Of a DNA stretch of 64,000 nt, positions 42,151 through 51,814 are shown in pieces. The translations under genes and the position numbers were made by a program. This stretch comes from Afifellaceae bacterium (GTDB lineage Bacteria; Pseudomonadota; Alphaproteobacteria; Rhizobiales; Afifellaceae): contig JANQKG010000007.1 in the NCBI GenBank assembly GCA_028281235.1, positions 186,001 through 250,000 on the forward strand, read 5' to 3'. The notes beneath the pieces are model-generated. The model did not search any database. It was not told where the DNA came from and saw only the letters and a program-made list of their open reading frames with translations. Each line of letters opens with the position of its first letter. Positions within the stretch are counted from its first letter, which is position 1.

Positions 42151-44511
42151 TCACTTCACCAGATCGGCCGCGGCGCTCTCCCTTAGCGCCGCAACTGAGC
42201 GGTCGACATCATCCTGAATAGCGTCGAGCGCTTCGGCCATACCGGCTTGTTCGGCCGCGCCGGCCGCCTTCTCAAGTCCGCTGGCGGTGTGTCTTAGGCG
42301 CACGAGCCCGACATTCCCCGCAGCGCTCTTGAGAGAATGGGCGAGGTCGGAGAGCCGCGCGAGATCGCCGCTCCCTGCCGCTTGGCGAATGGCGTCCAGG
42401 GTGTCCGGCGCGGACGCGCAGAAGGTCTCAACGATCCGTCGCGTGCGTGCCTCGCCCAATTGCTCGCTATGCTCCAAGATCACCGACCGGTCCAGGATGA
42501 CATCGCTTCCGTTCGGGCTCGCTGCTCGGCCTGTGGAACGCCCGCGCGCTTTCACCAAGCATCGACTGATGGCGCGATTGAGCGATGACGGGTCAAAGGG
42601 CTTCTCCAGCACCCCGTCGGCACCGGCCTCAAAGCAGCTCTCCTCCTCCGTCGTGGCGAGGTCGGCGGTGAGCACGAGGATCGGAACAGACGCGGCCACC
42701 GGATCGCTCATGGAGCGGATGGCCCGAATGGCGTTAAGCCCGCCCATGCCGCGCATCCGGACATCCATCAGAACCAAATCAACGCCTGCATCGGTCATCG
42801 CCGCCACCGCGGCTTCGCCGGTCTCCACGACCGTGACGGAATGGCCATGGTTCGACAGGAACCCTTCCGTGACCAGCCGGTTGACCTCGTTGTCTTCAAC
42901 CAAAAGCACACGCAACGCCGGCAAGTCGGGTGCCTTCACCGGCTCCGGTCGAAGCGTGGCGTCGCCTTCCGCCCGCACCAGCGGCGCGTCCAGCCAGAAC
43001 GTGCTGCCCTCGCCTTCCTGCGTCTCATAGCTGAGCTCCGCCCCGATGGCGGTCGCAAGACGTTTGCAGATCGCCAAGCCAAGACCTGCCCCTCCGGCGG
43101 GGTTCGCCTCCGTGGCGGCCGTCGGCTGCATGAAGGGCTTGAAAAGCGTGTGCCGCACCCCCTGAGATATGCCGATCCCAGTGTCGGCCACCGCATACCG
43201 CACAGCCGATTCCCTCAAGCTTACCGACAGCGTGACCGAGCCGGCGGGCGTGAACTTCACGGCATTTGTGAGAAGGTTGAGTAGGATCCGTCGAATCTTG
43301 GGATGGTCGCCGCGCAATCGATTCGGCACCGTGTCCTCAATATGCGTGGAGATCGCCAGGCCTTTATTCGCCGCCGCTGTCGCGACGATGCCGATGACCT
43401 GCTCCGCCATGTCCCGAAGATCGAATTCGCCTTCCTCGACTGCGACGGCTCCGGCCTCGATCTTTGAGTAATCCAGAACATCGTTGACCAGGGCGAGAAG
43501 CACCTCACCGGACGAAACCAGGGCCGCAACATAGTCGGATTGCCGCTGAGCGAGCGAATCCTCCTGCAGCAGGCGGCCAATGCCCAAAATGCCGGTGATC
43601 GGCGTTCTGATCTCGTGGCTCATCGTGGCCAGGAAGGCGGACTTGGTCCGGTTGGCCGCGTCGGCCTCGTACCTTGCGCGCTTGTACTCCGTGACATCAG
43701 ACAGGATCAGCACACGGCCTACGAACTTTTCGCTGATGTCGAGCAGCCGCCGCGTCTTGACCACGAAGTCGCGCCGACCGTGGGCGGTTTCCAGGCTGCG
43801 CTCAAAGCTCTCAGGCTGCGCTCCTTGTTCAATCAGTCCATCCAGCTGACGCTCCAGCAGCGGATAATCGTGCTTGGCGTAATAGCCTTGGCCGGGGATC
43901 GGCGACTGGCTGAACAGTGCAGCCGCAGCAAGATTGAGGTTCTCCACCTGCCCCCGGTCATCGACAAGGATCACCGGATCGCTGAGGCTCTCGAAGATCG
44001 TCAGGTATTTGTTCTTCTCGTTGGTCAGCTCGCGGTTCTTCGCCTGCGTCTCTTCCAGCTGCTCAACATCTCCGACGGCGAGCCATTCCGAACAGAACGC
44101 GATCTCGACATGGTCGAAGAACCTTTCGATGAACAGCCGGTACCGCTCCTGGTCCTCGGTCGCGTATCCTTGCTCGACGACGAGATCGAGATAGGCCTGT
44201 CTGTAATACTTGCACAGCCCCAGGAACATCTCGATGGGAACGCCGCGTTCACGGTGAAGCCGCGCTTCAATGACAGCGAACGCGGCGATCGGCTCTTGCG
44301 CGTAATCAGCGCCCGCAGTCAGCTCAAGCGGCCGGTCGGTCTGCCGCTCCAGGACCTCCAGCATCGGTTCTGAGAAGCCGCAGATCGACTCTCTCCACGG
44401 CTGTTCCAGCGTGGAGCTGTAACCGGTGTAGCCATGCCGCTTGGCGTAGGCCAAGACGCGCGCGACAAGCCAACCCTCGTTGGTTGCGATGAGGTCTTGC
44501 AGAGATTTCAT
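42151..44511 (-). CDS. Hybrid sensor histidine kinase, TorS-like output but apparently soluble
   Basis: This 786-residue protein has an N-terminal helical region of unknown type (residues 1-145), a short coiled coil (150-168), a PAS domain (170-275), HisKA with H299 (MSHEIRTPITGILG), the ATPase domain (DTGIGIS, GAGLGLAI), a receiver with D583 and a C-terminal Hpt domain with H726 (AHSLKSAAG). This HK-REC-Hpt order is that of TorS. No transmembrane segment or periplasmic domain is seen, unlike E. coli TorS, and no torT is present. I start it at the ATG at 44511; the open frame continues 133 codons upstream over the divergent gene without recognisable features. It ends 16 bp from torR and probably phosphorylates it. 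Confidence 0.85.
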   Translation of the reverse strand: MKSLQDLIATNEGWLVARVLAYAKRHGYTGYSSTLEQPWRESICGFSEPMLEVLERQTDRPLELTAGADYAQEPIAAFAVIEARLHRERGVPIEMFLGLCKYYRQAYLDLVVEQGYATEDQERYRLFIERFFDHVEIAFCSEWLAVGDVEQLEETQAKNRELTNEKNKYLTIFESLSDPVILVDDRGQVENLNLAAAALFSQSPIPGQGYYAKHDYPLLERQLDGLIEQGAQPESFERSLETAHGRRDFVVKTRRLLDISEKFVGRVLILSDVTEYKRARYEADAANRTKSAFLATMSHEIRTPITGILGIGRLLQEDSLAQRQSDYVAALVSSGEVLLALVNDVLDYSKIEAGAVAVEEGEFDLRDMAEQVIGIVATAAANKGLAISTHIEDTVPNRLRGDHPKIRRILLNLLTNAVKFTPAGSVTLSVSLRESAVRYAVADTGIGISQGVRHTLFKPFMQPTAATEANPAGGAGLGLAICKRLATAIGAELSYETQEGEGSTFWLDAPLVRAEGDATLRPEPVKAPDLPALRVLLVEDNEVNRLVTEGFLSNHGHSVTVVETGEAAVAAMTDAGVDLVLMDVRMRGMGGLNAIRAIRSMSDPVAASVPILVLTADLATTEEESCFEAGADGVLEKPFDPSSLNRAISRCLVKARGRSTGRAASPNGSDVILDRSVILEHSEQLGEARTRRIVETFCASAPDTLDAIRQAAGSGDLARLSDLAHSLKSAAGNVGLVRLRHTASGLEKAAGAAEQAGMAEALDAIQDDVDRSVAALRESAAADLVK

Positions 44512-44754
44512 CTCGCCTGTGGTCCGTCTCCGGCGAACTGCGACCTTAGACCTTGAACCGACCAAGAACCAATCGAAACCGCCTCGCCCAGTCGCGCAAA
44601 ACGCAGCCTTACGGCGCAAGACCACCCGTGCGAGCTTGTATACGCACAGGGCGAGTTGCTGCGATTTGTTGTACGCTGCGTCTGTGAGTAGCTGCGCGCT
44701 ACTTAGCCGCATGGGGAGAGACGCCCGGATGGCTCGGAGCTCAATACGGCCGCG

Positions 44755-46170
44755 ATGATCATCGCCAACATTCTTTCCGGGCCCGCCTTCGATCGGATCG
44801 AAGGCCCCAAGGAAATCGCCATTGAGGGCGACCGCATCCTCGTCAGCGACACTGACGCACCGTCGGCGACCTTGCTGGCAGCTCCGGCTCTGGTGAACGC
44901 CCATGATCATGGCTACGGCATCGCCACGCTCGCCTGCGGCGCACCGGATGACGCTCTTGAATGCTGGATACCGGGTCTTGCCAACCGGCCGGAGACCGAT
45001 CCGGAGTTGGAGGCGAAGGTCGCGTTCGGCCGTATGGCCCTTTCAGGCATCGGCACAACCGTCCACTGCCACAATTCGCTGCGTCGCGATCGCATCGCCG
45101 ATGAGGCGCGAGCGGTTGCCGCCGCGGCTGATGCTGTCGGCCTGCGCGTCGCTTTTTCCTGCCCGATCACAGACCGCAATCCGCATGTCTATGGCGACCC
45201 CTCGCCGCTTGCCGAATTTGGCTACCCGCCGGAGCTCCTGGAGGCTGCCGACTTCGGGCCCTCAGGCGCCGAACAGGTCGACAATGCCCTGGCGGTTCGC
45301 GATGCCCACCAATCGGACAGGTTCAATGTCCAGCTCGGACCCATCGGGCCGCAATGGTGCAAGCTTTCGACGCTTGAGAGGATCGCCGAGATTTCCGCCA
45401 GCGAGGACATGCGGATCCACATGCACCTCCTGGAGACGGAGCGTCAGCGACAATGGCTCGACCACGAATGGCCTGAGGGGCCGATCCGCCGCCTTGACGC
45501 GATCGGACTTCTTTCGCCACGCCTGACGATTGCGCATGGCGTCTGGCTGCACCCTGACGAATGCGAATTGCTTGCTGAGCGCGGCGTCATTGTGGCCGTC
45601 AATACGTCGTCAAATCTGCGCCTGCGCTCCGGGATTGCGCCGGTCGCAGCTTTCATCGAACACGGAGTGCCGTTTGCGATCGGCCTGGACGGCGCGGCGT
45701 TCGACGATGACCAGGATGTCTTCCGCGAGTGGCGGCTCTTTGGCCGGCTGCAGAGCGGCATGGCGCTCACAGACCAAATGCCGCCGGCGCGCATCCTTAA
45801 AGCCGCATTCGCCGACGGATACCGCGTCTTCGACGGACAGACGGATTACGGCGTGCTCCAATCCGGATCATCCGCCGATCTTCTCGTCCTTGACCTGGAG
45901 CCAATGGTCGCCGATCGGCTGAACAGCGGGACGTCGCTTCTTGATCTCGCCTTTGCGCGGCTCGACCGCCGGCACGTCAAGCATTTGGTCGTCGCAGGCG
46001 AAGACGTTGTCCGTGATAGAAAGCTGTTCGGTTTCGATTTTGACGCCGCCAATGCCGAACTCATCGCGCAGGCGCGCTCGTCCGGAGGCGACGACACCAT
46101 CGCCAAGTCCGAGGCGCGCCGCGAAGCAATTCGCTGCTATTATCGCGACGGTCGCCACATGCGGACGTAA
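44755..46170 (+). CDS. Amidohydrolase family protein (cytosine deaminase/atrazine hydrolase-like)
   Basis: This 471-residue metal-dependent hydrolase has the amidohydrolase elements in order: an HxH-type motif (NAHDHGYG, near residue 51), TTVHCHNS, a histidine in HMHLLET, HGVWLHPDE and the late aspartate in GLDGAAFDDDQD. The pattern is nearest the deaminase/chlorohydrolase subgroup. It would deaminate or dechlorinate a heterocycle or open a cyclic amide. It lies upstream of the peptide-type importer in the same direction but is separated by an SDR remnant, so co-transcription is uncertain. Confidence 0.82.
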   Translation: MIIANILSGPAFDRIEGPKEIAIEGDRILVSDTDAPSATLLAAPALVNAHDHGYGIATLACGAPDDALECWIPGLANRPETDPELEAKVAFGRMALSGIGTTVHCHNSLRRDRIADEARAVAAAADAVGLRVAFSCPITDRNPHVYGDPSPLAEFGYPPELLEAADFGPSGAEQVDNALAVRDAHQSDRFNVQLGPIGPQWCKLSTLERIAEISASEDMRIHMHLLETERQRQWLDHEWPEGPIRRLDAIGLLSPRLTIAHGVWLHPDECELLAERGVIVAVNTSSNLRLRSGIAPVAAFIEHGVPFAIGLDGAAFDDDQDVFREWRLFGRLQSGMALTDQMPPARILKAAFADGYRVFDGQTDYGVLQSGSSADLLVLDLEPMVADRLNSGTSLLDLAFARLDRRHVKHLVVAGEDVVRDRKLFGFDFDAANAELIAQARSSGGDDTIAKSEARREAIRCYYRDGRHMRT

Positions 46171-46180
46171 ATCGACCGTC

Positions 46181-46345
46181 ATTGAGCCATCGGAAATCGC
46201 CGACCTCATCGTCTGACTGTACGGCCCGGAGGCGAGCTATGTCACCGGCGCCAGCGTGGACGTCACCGGTGGCCTTCAGCCGGGGACCTGCCGCATTCCC
46301 GCCGCGCGCAGCGTAAGAGCCGGTCAGGCCGGCCAACGCCGCTGA
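46181..46345 (+). pseudogene. Remnant of a short-chain dehydrogenase/reductase C-terminus
   Basis: In the frame beginning at 46181 the translation reads IEPSEIADLIV, then a stop (TGA at 46214), then LYGPEASYVTGASVDVTGGL. This is the characteristic C-terminal end of SDR enzymes (EIA..V..L.....SYVTG..V.V.GG). No Rossmann-fold N-terminus exists upstream, where the amidohydrolase gene ends at 46170. The fragment therefore looks like the tail of a deleted SDR gene with an in-frame stop. Of the 326-bp gap between 46171 and 46496, this is the only recognisable content; the rest holds the promoter region of the next gene. Confidence 0.7.
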
Positions 46346-46496
46346 AGGGCGCGCCGAGGCTCTTTTTGGGCTGCGGGCCACAAATTGAGTATTCGCCCTG
46401 CGACAGGGCCCACCAAACTGTGCTTTCAACAAGCCTTGCGATTTGAGCCAATTTGGCAAAACTAGCCGATCGAAAGAAATATCCCAGGGAGTTCAA

Positions 46497-48086
46497 ATGA
46501 GTACTTTAGCAAAAGCCGTTTTGGCATCCTTAGCCGCCGCCATCGCAATTCCGGCAAGCGCGGAGACACTTCGGTGGGCGCGTGCAGGCGACGCGTTGAC
46601 GCTCGACCCGCATTCCCAGAACGAGGGACCGTCTCACACCATCCGTCACCAGATGTATGAGCCGCTCATCATCCGTGACACGACGGGCGCCTTCCAGGCG
46701 GCCTTGGCGACCGAATGGGCCCCAAGCGCAGATGACCCGAATGTCTGGGTGTTCAAACTGCGCGAAGGCGTCACGTTCCATGACGGGGCGGCCTTCACCG
46801 CCGAGGACGTGGTCTTCAGCTTCGAACGCGCCAAACAGCCGAACTCCGACATGAAGGAGCTTATCGGCTCAATCACCGAAGTGCGCGCAATCGACGACTT
46901 CACGATCGAGATGGTCACTGATGGGCCAAACCCGATCCTGCCGTCGAACCTCACCAACCTGTTCATCATGGACAAAGATTGGACTGAGGCCAACGACACA
47001 GTGGAGGTGCAGGATTTCGAAGGTGGCGAGATTACATTCGCCACCACGAACGCCAACGGCACCGGCCCTTACAAGCTGGAGAGCCGCGAGCCTGACGTCA
47101 AAACCGTGATGTCACGCAATGACGACTATTGGGGCCGCGACCAGTTCCCGATGGACGTAAGCGAGATCATCTACACCCCGATCCAGAATGCCGCGACGCG
47201 TGTCGCCGCGTTGCTTTCCGGCGAGGTGAACTTTCTGCAAGACATGCCGGTCCAGGACCTTGAGCGTGTGAACAGTGCCGAAGGACTGGTCGTCAAGCAG
47301 GCGCCGCAAAACCGGGTCATCTTCTTCGGGATGAACCAGGGCGCCGACGACATCGAGGCTGACAATGTGTCGGGGGCCAACCCGCTTGCCGATGTGCGCG
47401 TCAGGAAAGCCATGTCGATGGCTGTCAATCGCGACGCCATTCAGAAAGTCGTGATGCGCGGCCAGTCACAGCCGGCTGGCATGATCGCACCGCCCTTCGT
47501 CAACGGTTGGACCGAGGCAATGGACGCTGAAAGCTCCACCGATATCGAGGGGGCCAAGGCGCTCATGCAGGAGGCCGGTTATGGCGACGGATTCTCCATC
47601 CGGCTCGACTGCCCGAACGATCGCTACATCAACGACGAGGCGATCTGCCAGGCCGCGGTCGGCATGCTGGGACAGATCGGCATCACGGTGAATCTCGATG
47701 CCAAACCCAAAGCGCAGCACTTTCCGCTGATTACCGACGGAAAGACCGACTTCTACATGCTGGGCTGGGGTGTGCCGACTTATGACTCTGAGTACATCTT
47801 CAACTTCCTCGTTCACGGTCGCGAAAGCGATATCGGCACGTGGAACGGCACCGGCTTCGACAACGACGAGCTTGACGCCAAGATCAAGTCGCTGGCCTCC
47901 AACACCGACCTTCCGGCGCGCAACGCCGACATCGCCGCCATCTGGCGTGTGGTGCAGGATGAGCAGCTCTATATCCCGATCCACCACCAGGTCCTGAACT
48001 GGGGCATGGCCGAGAATTTCGGGATAGAGGTCGATCCGGAGGATCAGCCGAAGGTGAAATACATCACGATGCCCGCGATCAACTGA
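46497..48086 (+). CDS. Dipeptide/oligopeptide-type ABC substrate-binding protein (first)
   Basis: This 529-residue family 5 binding protein has a signal peptide (MSTLAKAVLASLAAAIAIPA, cleavage near ASAET). Family motifs are LRWARAGDALTLDPHSQNEG and FKLREGVTFHDGAAFTAEDV. The ATG at 46497 has GGGAG five bases upstream, which decides it over a frame beginning 18 codons earlier. Family members bind di- and oligopeptides, glutathione, nickel or opines. A second, similar binding protein follows, so the importer may accept two ligands. Confidence 0.92.
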   Translation: MSTLAKAVLASLAAAIAIPASAETLRWARAGDALTLDPHSQNEGPSHTIRHQMYEPLIIRDTTGAFQAALATEWAPSADDPNVWVFKLREGVTFHDGAAFTAEDVVFSFERAKQPNSDMKELIGSITEVRAIDDFTIEMVTDGPNPILPSNLTNLFIMDKDWTEANDTVEVQDFEGGEITFATTNANGTGPYKLESREPDVKTVMSRNDDYWGRDQFPMDVSEIIYTPIQNAATRVAALLSGEVNFLQDMPVQDLERVNSAEGLVVKQAPQNRVIFFGMNQGADDIEADNVSGANPLADVRVRKAMSMAVNRDAIQKVVMRGQSQPAGMIAPPFVNGWTEAMDAESSTDIEGAKALMQEAGYGDGFSIRLDCPNDRYINDEAICQAAVGMLGQIGITVNLDAKPKAQHFPLITDGKTDFYMLGWGVPTYDSEYIFNFLVHGRESDIGTWNGTGFDNDELDAKIKSLASNTDLPARNADIAAIWRVVQDEQLYIPIHHQVLNWGMAENFGIEVDPEDQPKVKYITMPAIN

Positions 48087-48116
48087 GCCAATCTGTTGGA
48101 CGCGGTCAACGACCGG

Positions 48117-48145
48117 CGCGGGGGGAAGCATCGCTTCCCCCCGCG
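48117..48145 (+). terminator. Stem-loop after the first dipeptide-type binding protein
   Basis: A perfect 13-bp stem, CGCGGGGGGAAGC and GCTTCCCCCCGCG, encloses the loop ATC, 30 bp past the stop codon. No U-tract follows. It probably protects or partly terminates the upstream message so that binding protein exceeds permease. Confidence 0.7.
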
Positions 48146-48223
48146 TGCACTCTGCCTTTCCGGAGTGACCTGAATGTCATTCCAAGAGGCCGCCCTTCAA
48201 CAATTGGAAAGGGACATGACGCC

Positions 48224-49789
48224 ATGACCAGAACGATCTCCGCGCTGCTCCTATCAACGGCACTTGCGCTTCCTGCGACGGCCGAGGAGTTCACCTGGGC
48301 TGTCACCACCGACCCGCAGACGATGGACCCGCACGCGGTCAATTCGGCACCCGTTCTGGGTTTTCTGAACAATGTCTACGAAGGCCTCGTCCGCCGCGGA
48401 AAGGACATGAGCGTCGAGCCTGCCCTTGCCACGTCCTGGGAGCCCATCGGTGACGGAGAAGGCTGGCGCTTTGCGCTCCGCCAGGGCGTCACGTTTCAGG
48501 ACGGCGCCGAATTCAACGCCGATGACGTAATCTTCTCCTATGAGCGGGCCTCAAACGAAGCCTCCGACACGCGCAGCTGGTTTGCGCCAGTCAAGGAGGT
48601 TGTGAAGGTCGATGACTTCACAGTCGATTTTCTGACCAACGCCCCCAATCCGATCTTCCCCGGCAGCATCGCCAACTGGATGATCATGGACAGCGGATGG
48701 GCTGAGGCCAACAACGCCGCGCTACCGGACAAGGAGAACGGGAACTTCGCCACGCTGAATGCGAACGGCACCGGCGCATTTAGGGTAACCGCACGGGAGC
48801 CGGGGCTCCGCACTGTGCTTCAGCCACATGAAGGCTGGTGGGGCGAAGCGGAGCACAACATCACCAAGGCGACGCTCCAGCCGATCCAAAACCCCGCGAC
48901 GGCACTGGCCGCGCTCTTGTCGGGTGATGTGGATTTCATCAACCCGGTGCCCATTCAGGATGTGGCGCGTCTTCAGGACAATCCGGACGTCAAGGTCATC
49001 CAGGGGATCGAGGCGCGGGTCATCATGCTGGGCTTCCCGCATGAGGCCGAGGCGCTGAAATTTTCCGCTGAGACAACAGACGCGAACCCCTTCGCGGATG
49101 TCCGTGTCCGCCAGGCGGTGGCGCATGCGGTTAATGTCCCCGCGATCCTGCAAACCATCATGCGGGGGAATGCCGAGGAAGTCAGCCAGCTCGTCTCGCC
49201 GGCCATGAACGGCTATTCGGCGTCGCTCGCCGCGCGTCCAGCCCACGACCCGGAAAAGGCCAAGGCGCTGCTTGCCGAGGCGGGCTATGCCGACGGGTTC
49301 TCCTTCGGCCTTAAATGCCCGAACAACCGGTATCTGAACGACGAAGCGGTTTGTCAGGCCGTCACGGGCATGCTGGCGCAGGTCGGGATCACGGCAACGC
49401 TCGACGCGATGCCGGTGCAGAATTACTGGCCGGAGCTGCGGGCCGATAATTACGATATGTACCTGCTTGGCTGGTCGCCCGGCACCTTCGACGCGGAGCA
49501 TCCGATCCGCTTTCTTGCCTCCACGCCGAACGAGGAGAAGAAGCTCGGGTCGTGGAATTTCGGCGGATATTCCAACGCGCGCGTCGACGAGCTTCTGCCG
49601 ATGATCCAGTCCGAGATCGACCAGGGCAAGCGGCAGTCAATGATCGACGAGGCACACAAGATCTTGCAGGACGAGATGGCCTATGTGCCGCTCTATGTGC
49701 AGCCGCTTGTTTGGGGCGCGCGAAGCAACATCGACTTGACCCAGAGGCCGGACAACTTCTTCATCCTGCGTTGGGTGACCGTCAACTGA
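48224..49789 (+). CDS. Dipeptide/oligopeptide-type ABC substrate-binding protein (second)
   Basis: This 521-residue family 5 binding protein has a signal peptide (ISALLLSTALALPATAEE) and the motif TTDPQTMDPHAVNSAPVLGF. It shares segments with the first copy, such as the LL.EAGY.DGFS..L.CPN.RY.NDEA.CQA region near residue 360. The two are clear paralogues with different N-terminal lobes. The ATG at 48224 follows GGAAAGGGA. It directly precedes the permease genes. Confidence 0.92.
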   Translation: MTRTISALLLSTALALPATAEEFTWAVTTDPQTMDPHAVNSAPVLGFLNNVYEGLVRRGKDMSVEPALATSWEPIGDGEGWRFALRQGVTFQDGAEFNADDVIFSYERASNEASDTRSWFAPVKEVVKVDDFTVDFLTNAPNPIFPGSIANWMIMDSGWAEANNAALPDKENGNFATLNANGTGAFRVTAREPGLRTVLQPHEGWWGEAEHNITKATLQPIQNPATALAALLSGDVDFINPVPIQDVARLQDNPDVKVIQGIEARVIMLGFPHEAEALKFSAETTDANPFADVRVRQAVAHAVNVPAILQTIMRGNAEEVSQLVSPAMNGYSASLAARPAHDPEKAKALLAEAGYADGFSFGLKCPNNRYLNDEAVCQAVTGMLAQVGITATLDAMPVQNYWPELRADNYDMYLLGWSPGTFDAEHPIRFLASTPNEEKKLGSWNFGGYSNARVDELLPMIQSEIDQGKRQSMIDEAHKILQDEMAYVPLYVQPLVWGARSNIDLTQRPDNFFILRWVTVN

Positions 49790-49801
49790 TCTCGGCGAAC
49801 C

Positions 49802-49828
49802 AGCGCCCCGGGCTTGACCTGGGGCGCT
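49802..49828 (+). terminator. Stem-loop after the second dipeptide-type binding protein
   Basis: AGCGCCCCGGG pairs with CCTGGGGCGCT (one mismatch in 11) around a 5-nt loop, 12 bp past the stop codon. It resembles the hairpins after the other binding-protein genes and lacks a U-tract. Confidence 0.55.
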
Positions 49829-49874
49829 TACACGGGCTCATCTTGAGCGTCGAAGGAGAGAGCGACAACGGCAT

Positions 49875-50858
49875 ATGCTGGCCTTCATCATCCGGCGCAT
49901 CGGGCAATCGATCCTCGTCCTGCTGATTGTGGGACTGGTCGCCTTCTCCATGTTCCGCTTTGTCGGCGACCCGATCGACAATATGCTTGGTCAGGAACGG
50001 ACGATTGAAGACGTTGAGCGGCTGAGATCTCAGCTCGGCCTCGATCAGCCCTTCCCAATACAATACTTCAAGTTTCTCGAAGGCGCCGCACAGGGCAATT
50101 TCGGGGTGAGCTACCGGCAGGGTCGGCCGGTCGCCGAGATCATCATGGAACGCGCGCCGGCAACGTTGGAGCTGGCCGCTGTCTCGGGGCTGTTTGCCAT
50201 CGTTCTGGGGATTGCGCTTGGCGTCTTTACGGCGATCCAGCGCAATGGCGTGACAGCGAATTTCATCATGGCCACTTCGCTGATCGGGGTCTCGTTGCCG
50301 ACCTTCCTGATCGGCATCTTGCTGATCTATCTGTTCTCAGTCGAGCTTGGGTGGCTTCCCTCGTTCGGGCGCGGCGAAACGGTCAGTCTGGGGGGCTGGT
50401 GGACCACTGGGTTTCTGACCGAAAGCGGGCTGAAGGCGTTGATCCTGCCGTCGATCACGCTTGGGCTCTACCAGATGACTCTGATCATGCGCCTGGTGCG
50501 GTCGGAGATGCTGGAAGTCCTGCGCCAGGACTACATACGCTTTGCCCGCGCGCGCGGCCTGCTGGACCGGGTGGTGAACTTTCGCCATGCCTTGAAGAAC
50601 ACCATGGTGCCGGTGGTCACGGTGATCGGCCTGCAGCTTGGTGCGATCATCGCCTTCGCCATAATCACCGAGACAGTCTTTCAATGGCCGGGTGTTGGGC
50701 TGCTCTTCATCAACGCCATCCAGTTCGTCGATATCCCGGTCATGGCCGCCTATCTCATGCTCATCTCGGTGATGTTCGTCGCGATCAACCTGATTGTGGA
50801 CGTGCTTTACGTCTTCATCGACCCGCGGCTTCGGGCTGACCGGTCGGGCGCTCATTAG
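49875..50858 (+). CDS. Dipeptide-type ABC transporter permease, DppB-like
   Basis: This 327-residue permease has six helices, the DppB N-terminus (MLAFIIRRIGQSILVLLIVG) and the EAA-type loop YIRFARARGLLDRVVNFRHA near residue 225. It forms the channel with the next gene product. It follows the second binding-protein gene by 85 bp. A closely matching DppB in the facing operon (59667-60659) shares the segment LIYLFSVELGWLPSFGRGE, so the two importers are paralogous. Confidence 0.93.
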   Translation: MLAFIIRRIGQSILVLLIVGLVAFSMFRFVGDPIDNMLGQERTIEDVERLRSQLGLDQPFPIQYFKFLEGAAQGNFGVSYRQGRPVAEIIMERAPATLELAAVSGLFAIVLGIALGVFTAIQRNGVTANFIMATSLIGVSLPTFLIGILLIYLFSVELGWLPSFGRGETVSLGGWWTTGFLTESGLKALILPSITLGLYQMTLIMRLVRSEMLEVLRQDYIRFARARGLLDRVVNFRHALKNTMVPVVTVIGLQLGAIIAFAIITETVFQWPGVGLLFINAIQFVDIPVMAAYLMLISVMFVAINLIVDVLYVFIDPRLRADRSGAH

Positions 50859-50872
50859 CGGCTGATGCGCCC

Positions 50873-51814
50873 ATGGCCCTGACCTCAAACGTGCACGACA
50901 AGGGACGCTGGGAACGGTTCCGCGACAGCGATTTCTTCTTTGCGTTCAAGCGCTCTCCAGTCGCGCTGGTGTCCTTCACGATCGTCTGCATCCTTGTGTT
51001 CTCCGCCGTCTTTGCGCCGTGGATTGCGCCGACAAACCCATTCAACCCGGCGAGCCTGAATCTGATGGACGGCTTCACGCCGCCCATGGAGCCGAATGCC
51101 TTCACCGGCACCAGATTCCTGATGGGAACTGACGACCAAGGGCGGGATGTGTTTTCAACCATCCTCTACGGCATGCGCGTCTCACTGTTTGTCGGGGCTT
51201 CGGCGGTCCTCTTCGCGATGGTTCTGGGGATCGTGCTGGGGCTGGTTTCTGGATATTTCGGCGGCTGGACGGAGACGATCATCATGAGGATCGCCGACGT
51301 GCAGCTGACCTTCCCATCGATCCTGGTCGCGATGCTGATCTTCGGGATCGCCAAGGGCTTCACGCCTGTCGAGTACAGGGACCAGATGGCCATCTGGGTG
51401 CTGATCCTCGCCATAGGGCTTTCAGACTGGGTGCAATTCGCCCGCGTCGTCCGAGGCACCACACTCGTGGAGAAGAAGAAGGATTACGTCGCTGCGGCTC
51501 TCCTCATCGGGCGGAGGCCCTGGGCCATCATGATAAAGCACATCCTCCCAAATGCCCTTTCACCGGTCCTGGTGATTGCAACGATTTCGCTGGCGTTGGC
51601 GATCATCGCCGAAGCAACCCTCTCCTTCCTCGGCGTCGGCGCGCCGCCCACGCAACCGTCGCTCGGAACGCTTATCCGGATCGGGCAAGGGTTCTTGTTT
51701 TCAGGCGAATGGTGGATCCTCTTCTTCCCGGCCTGCACGCTTCTGGTGCTGGCGCTGAGCGTCAATCTCTTGGGCGACTGGCTGAGGGACGCACTGAACC
51801 CGAGACTCCGGTGA
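50873..51814 (+). CDS. Dipeptide-type ABC transporter permease, DppC-like
   Basis: This 313-residue permease has the DppC helices and the C-terminal ATLSFLGVGAPPTQPSLGTL and VNLLGDWLRDALNPRLR segments. The EAA loop is VVRGTTLVEKKKDYVAAALL. It starts 14 bp after dppB and its stop overlaps the ATPase gene's GTG. The paralogue at 58714-59670 ends with almost the same GDWLRDALNPRL sequence. Confidence 0.93.
   Translation: MALTSNVHDKGRWERFRDSDFFFAFKRSPVALVSFTIVCILVFSAVFAPWIAPTNPFNPASLNLMDGFTPPMEPNAFTGTRFLMGTDDQGRDVFSTILYGMRVSLFVGASAVLFAMVLGIVLGLVSGYFGGWTETIIMRIADVQLTFPSILVAMLIFGIAKGFTPVEYRDQMAIWVLILAIGLSDWVQFARVVRGTTLVEKKKDYVAAALLIGRRPWAIMIKHILPNALSPVLVIATISLALAIIAEATLSFLGVGAPPTQPSLGTLIRIGQGFLFSGEWWILFFPACTLLVLALSVNLLGDWLRDALNPRLR

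Noticed and set aside
44512-44910. N-terminal extension of the hybrid kinase over the divergent amidohydrolase start
   Set aside because: It overlaps a well-supported gene on the other strand, shows no signal or membrane helix, and family-like sequence begins at the ATG at 44511.
46061-46496. Minus-strand frames in the gap before the first dipeptide-type binding protein
   Set aside because: They are opposite the SDR remnant and the amidohydrolase end and have no family features; the plus-strand SDR match explains the codon pattern better.
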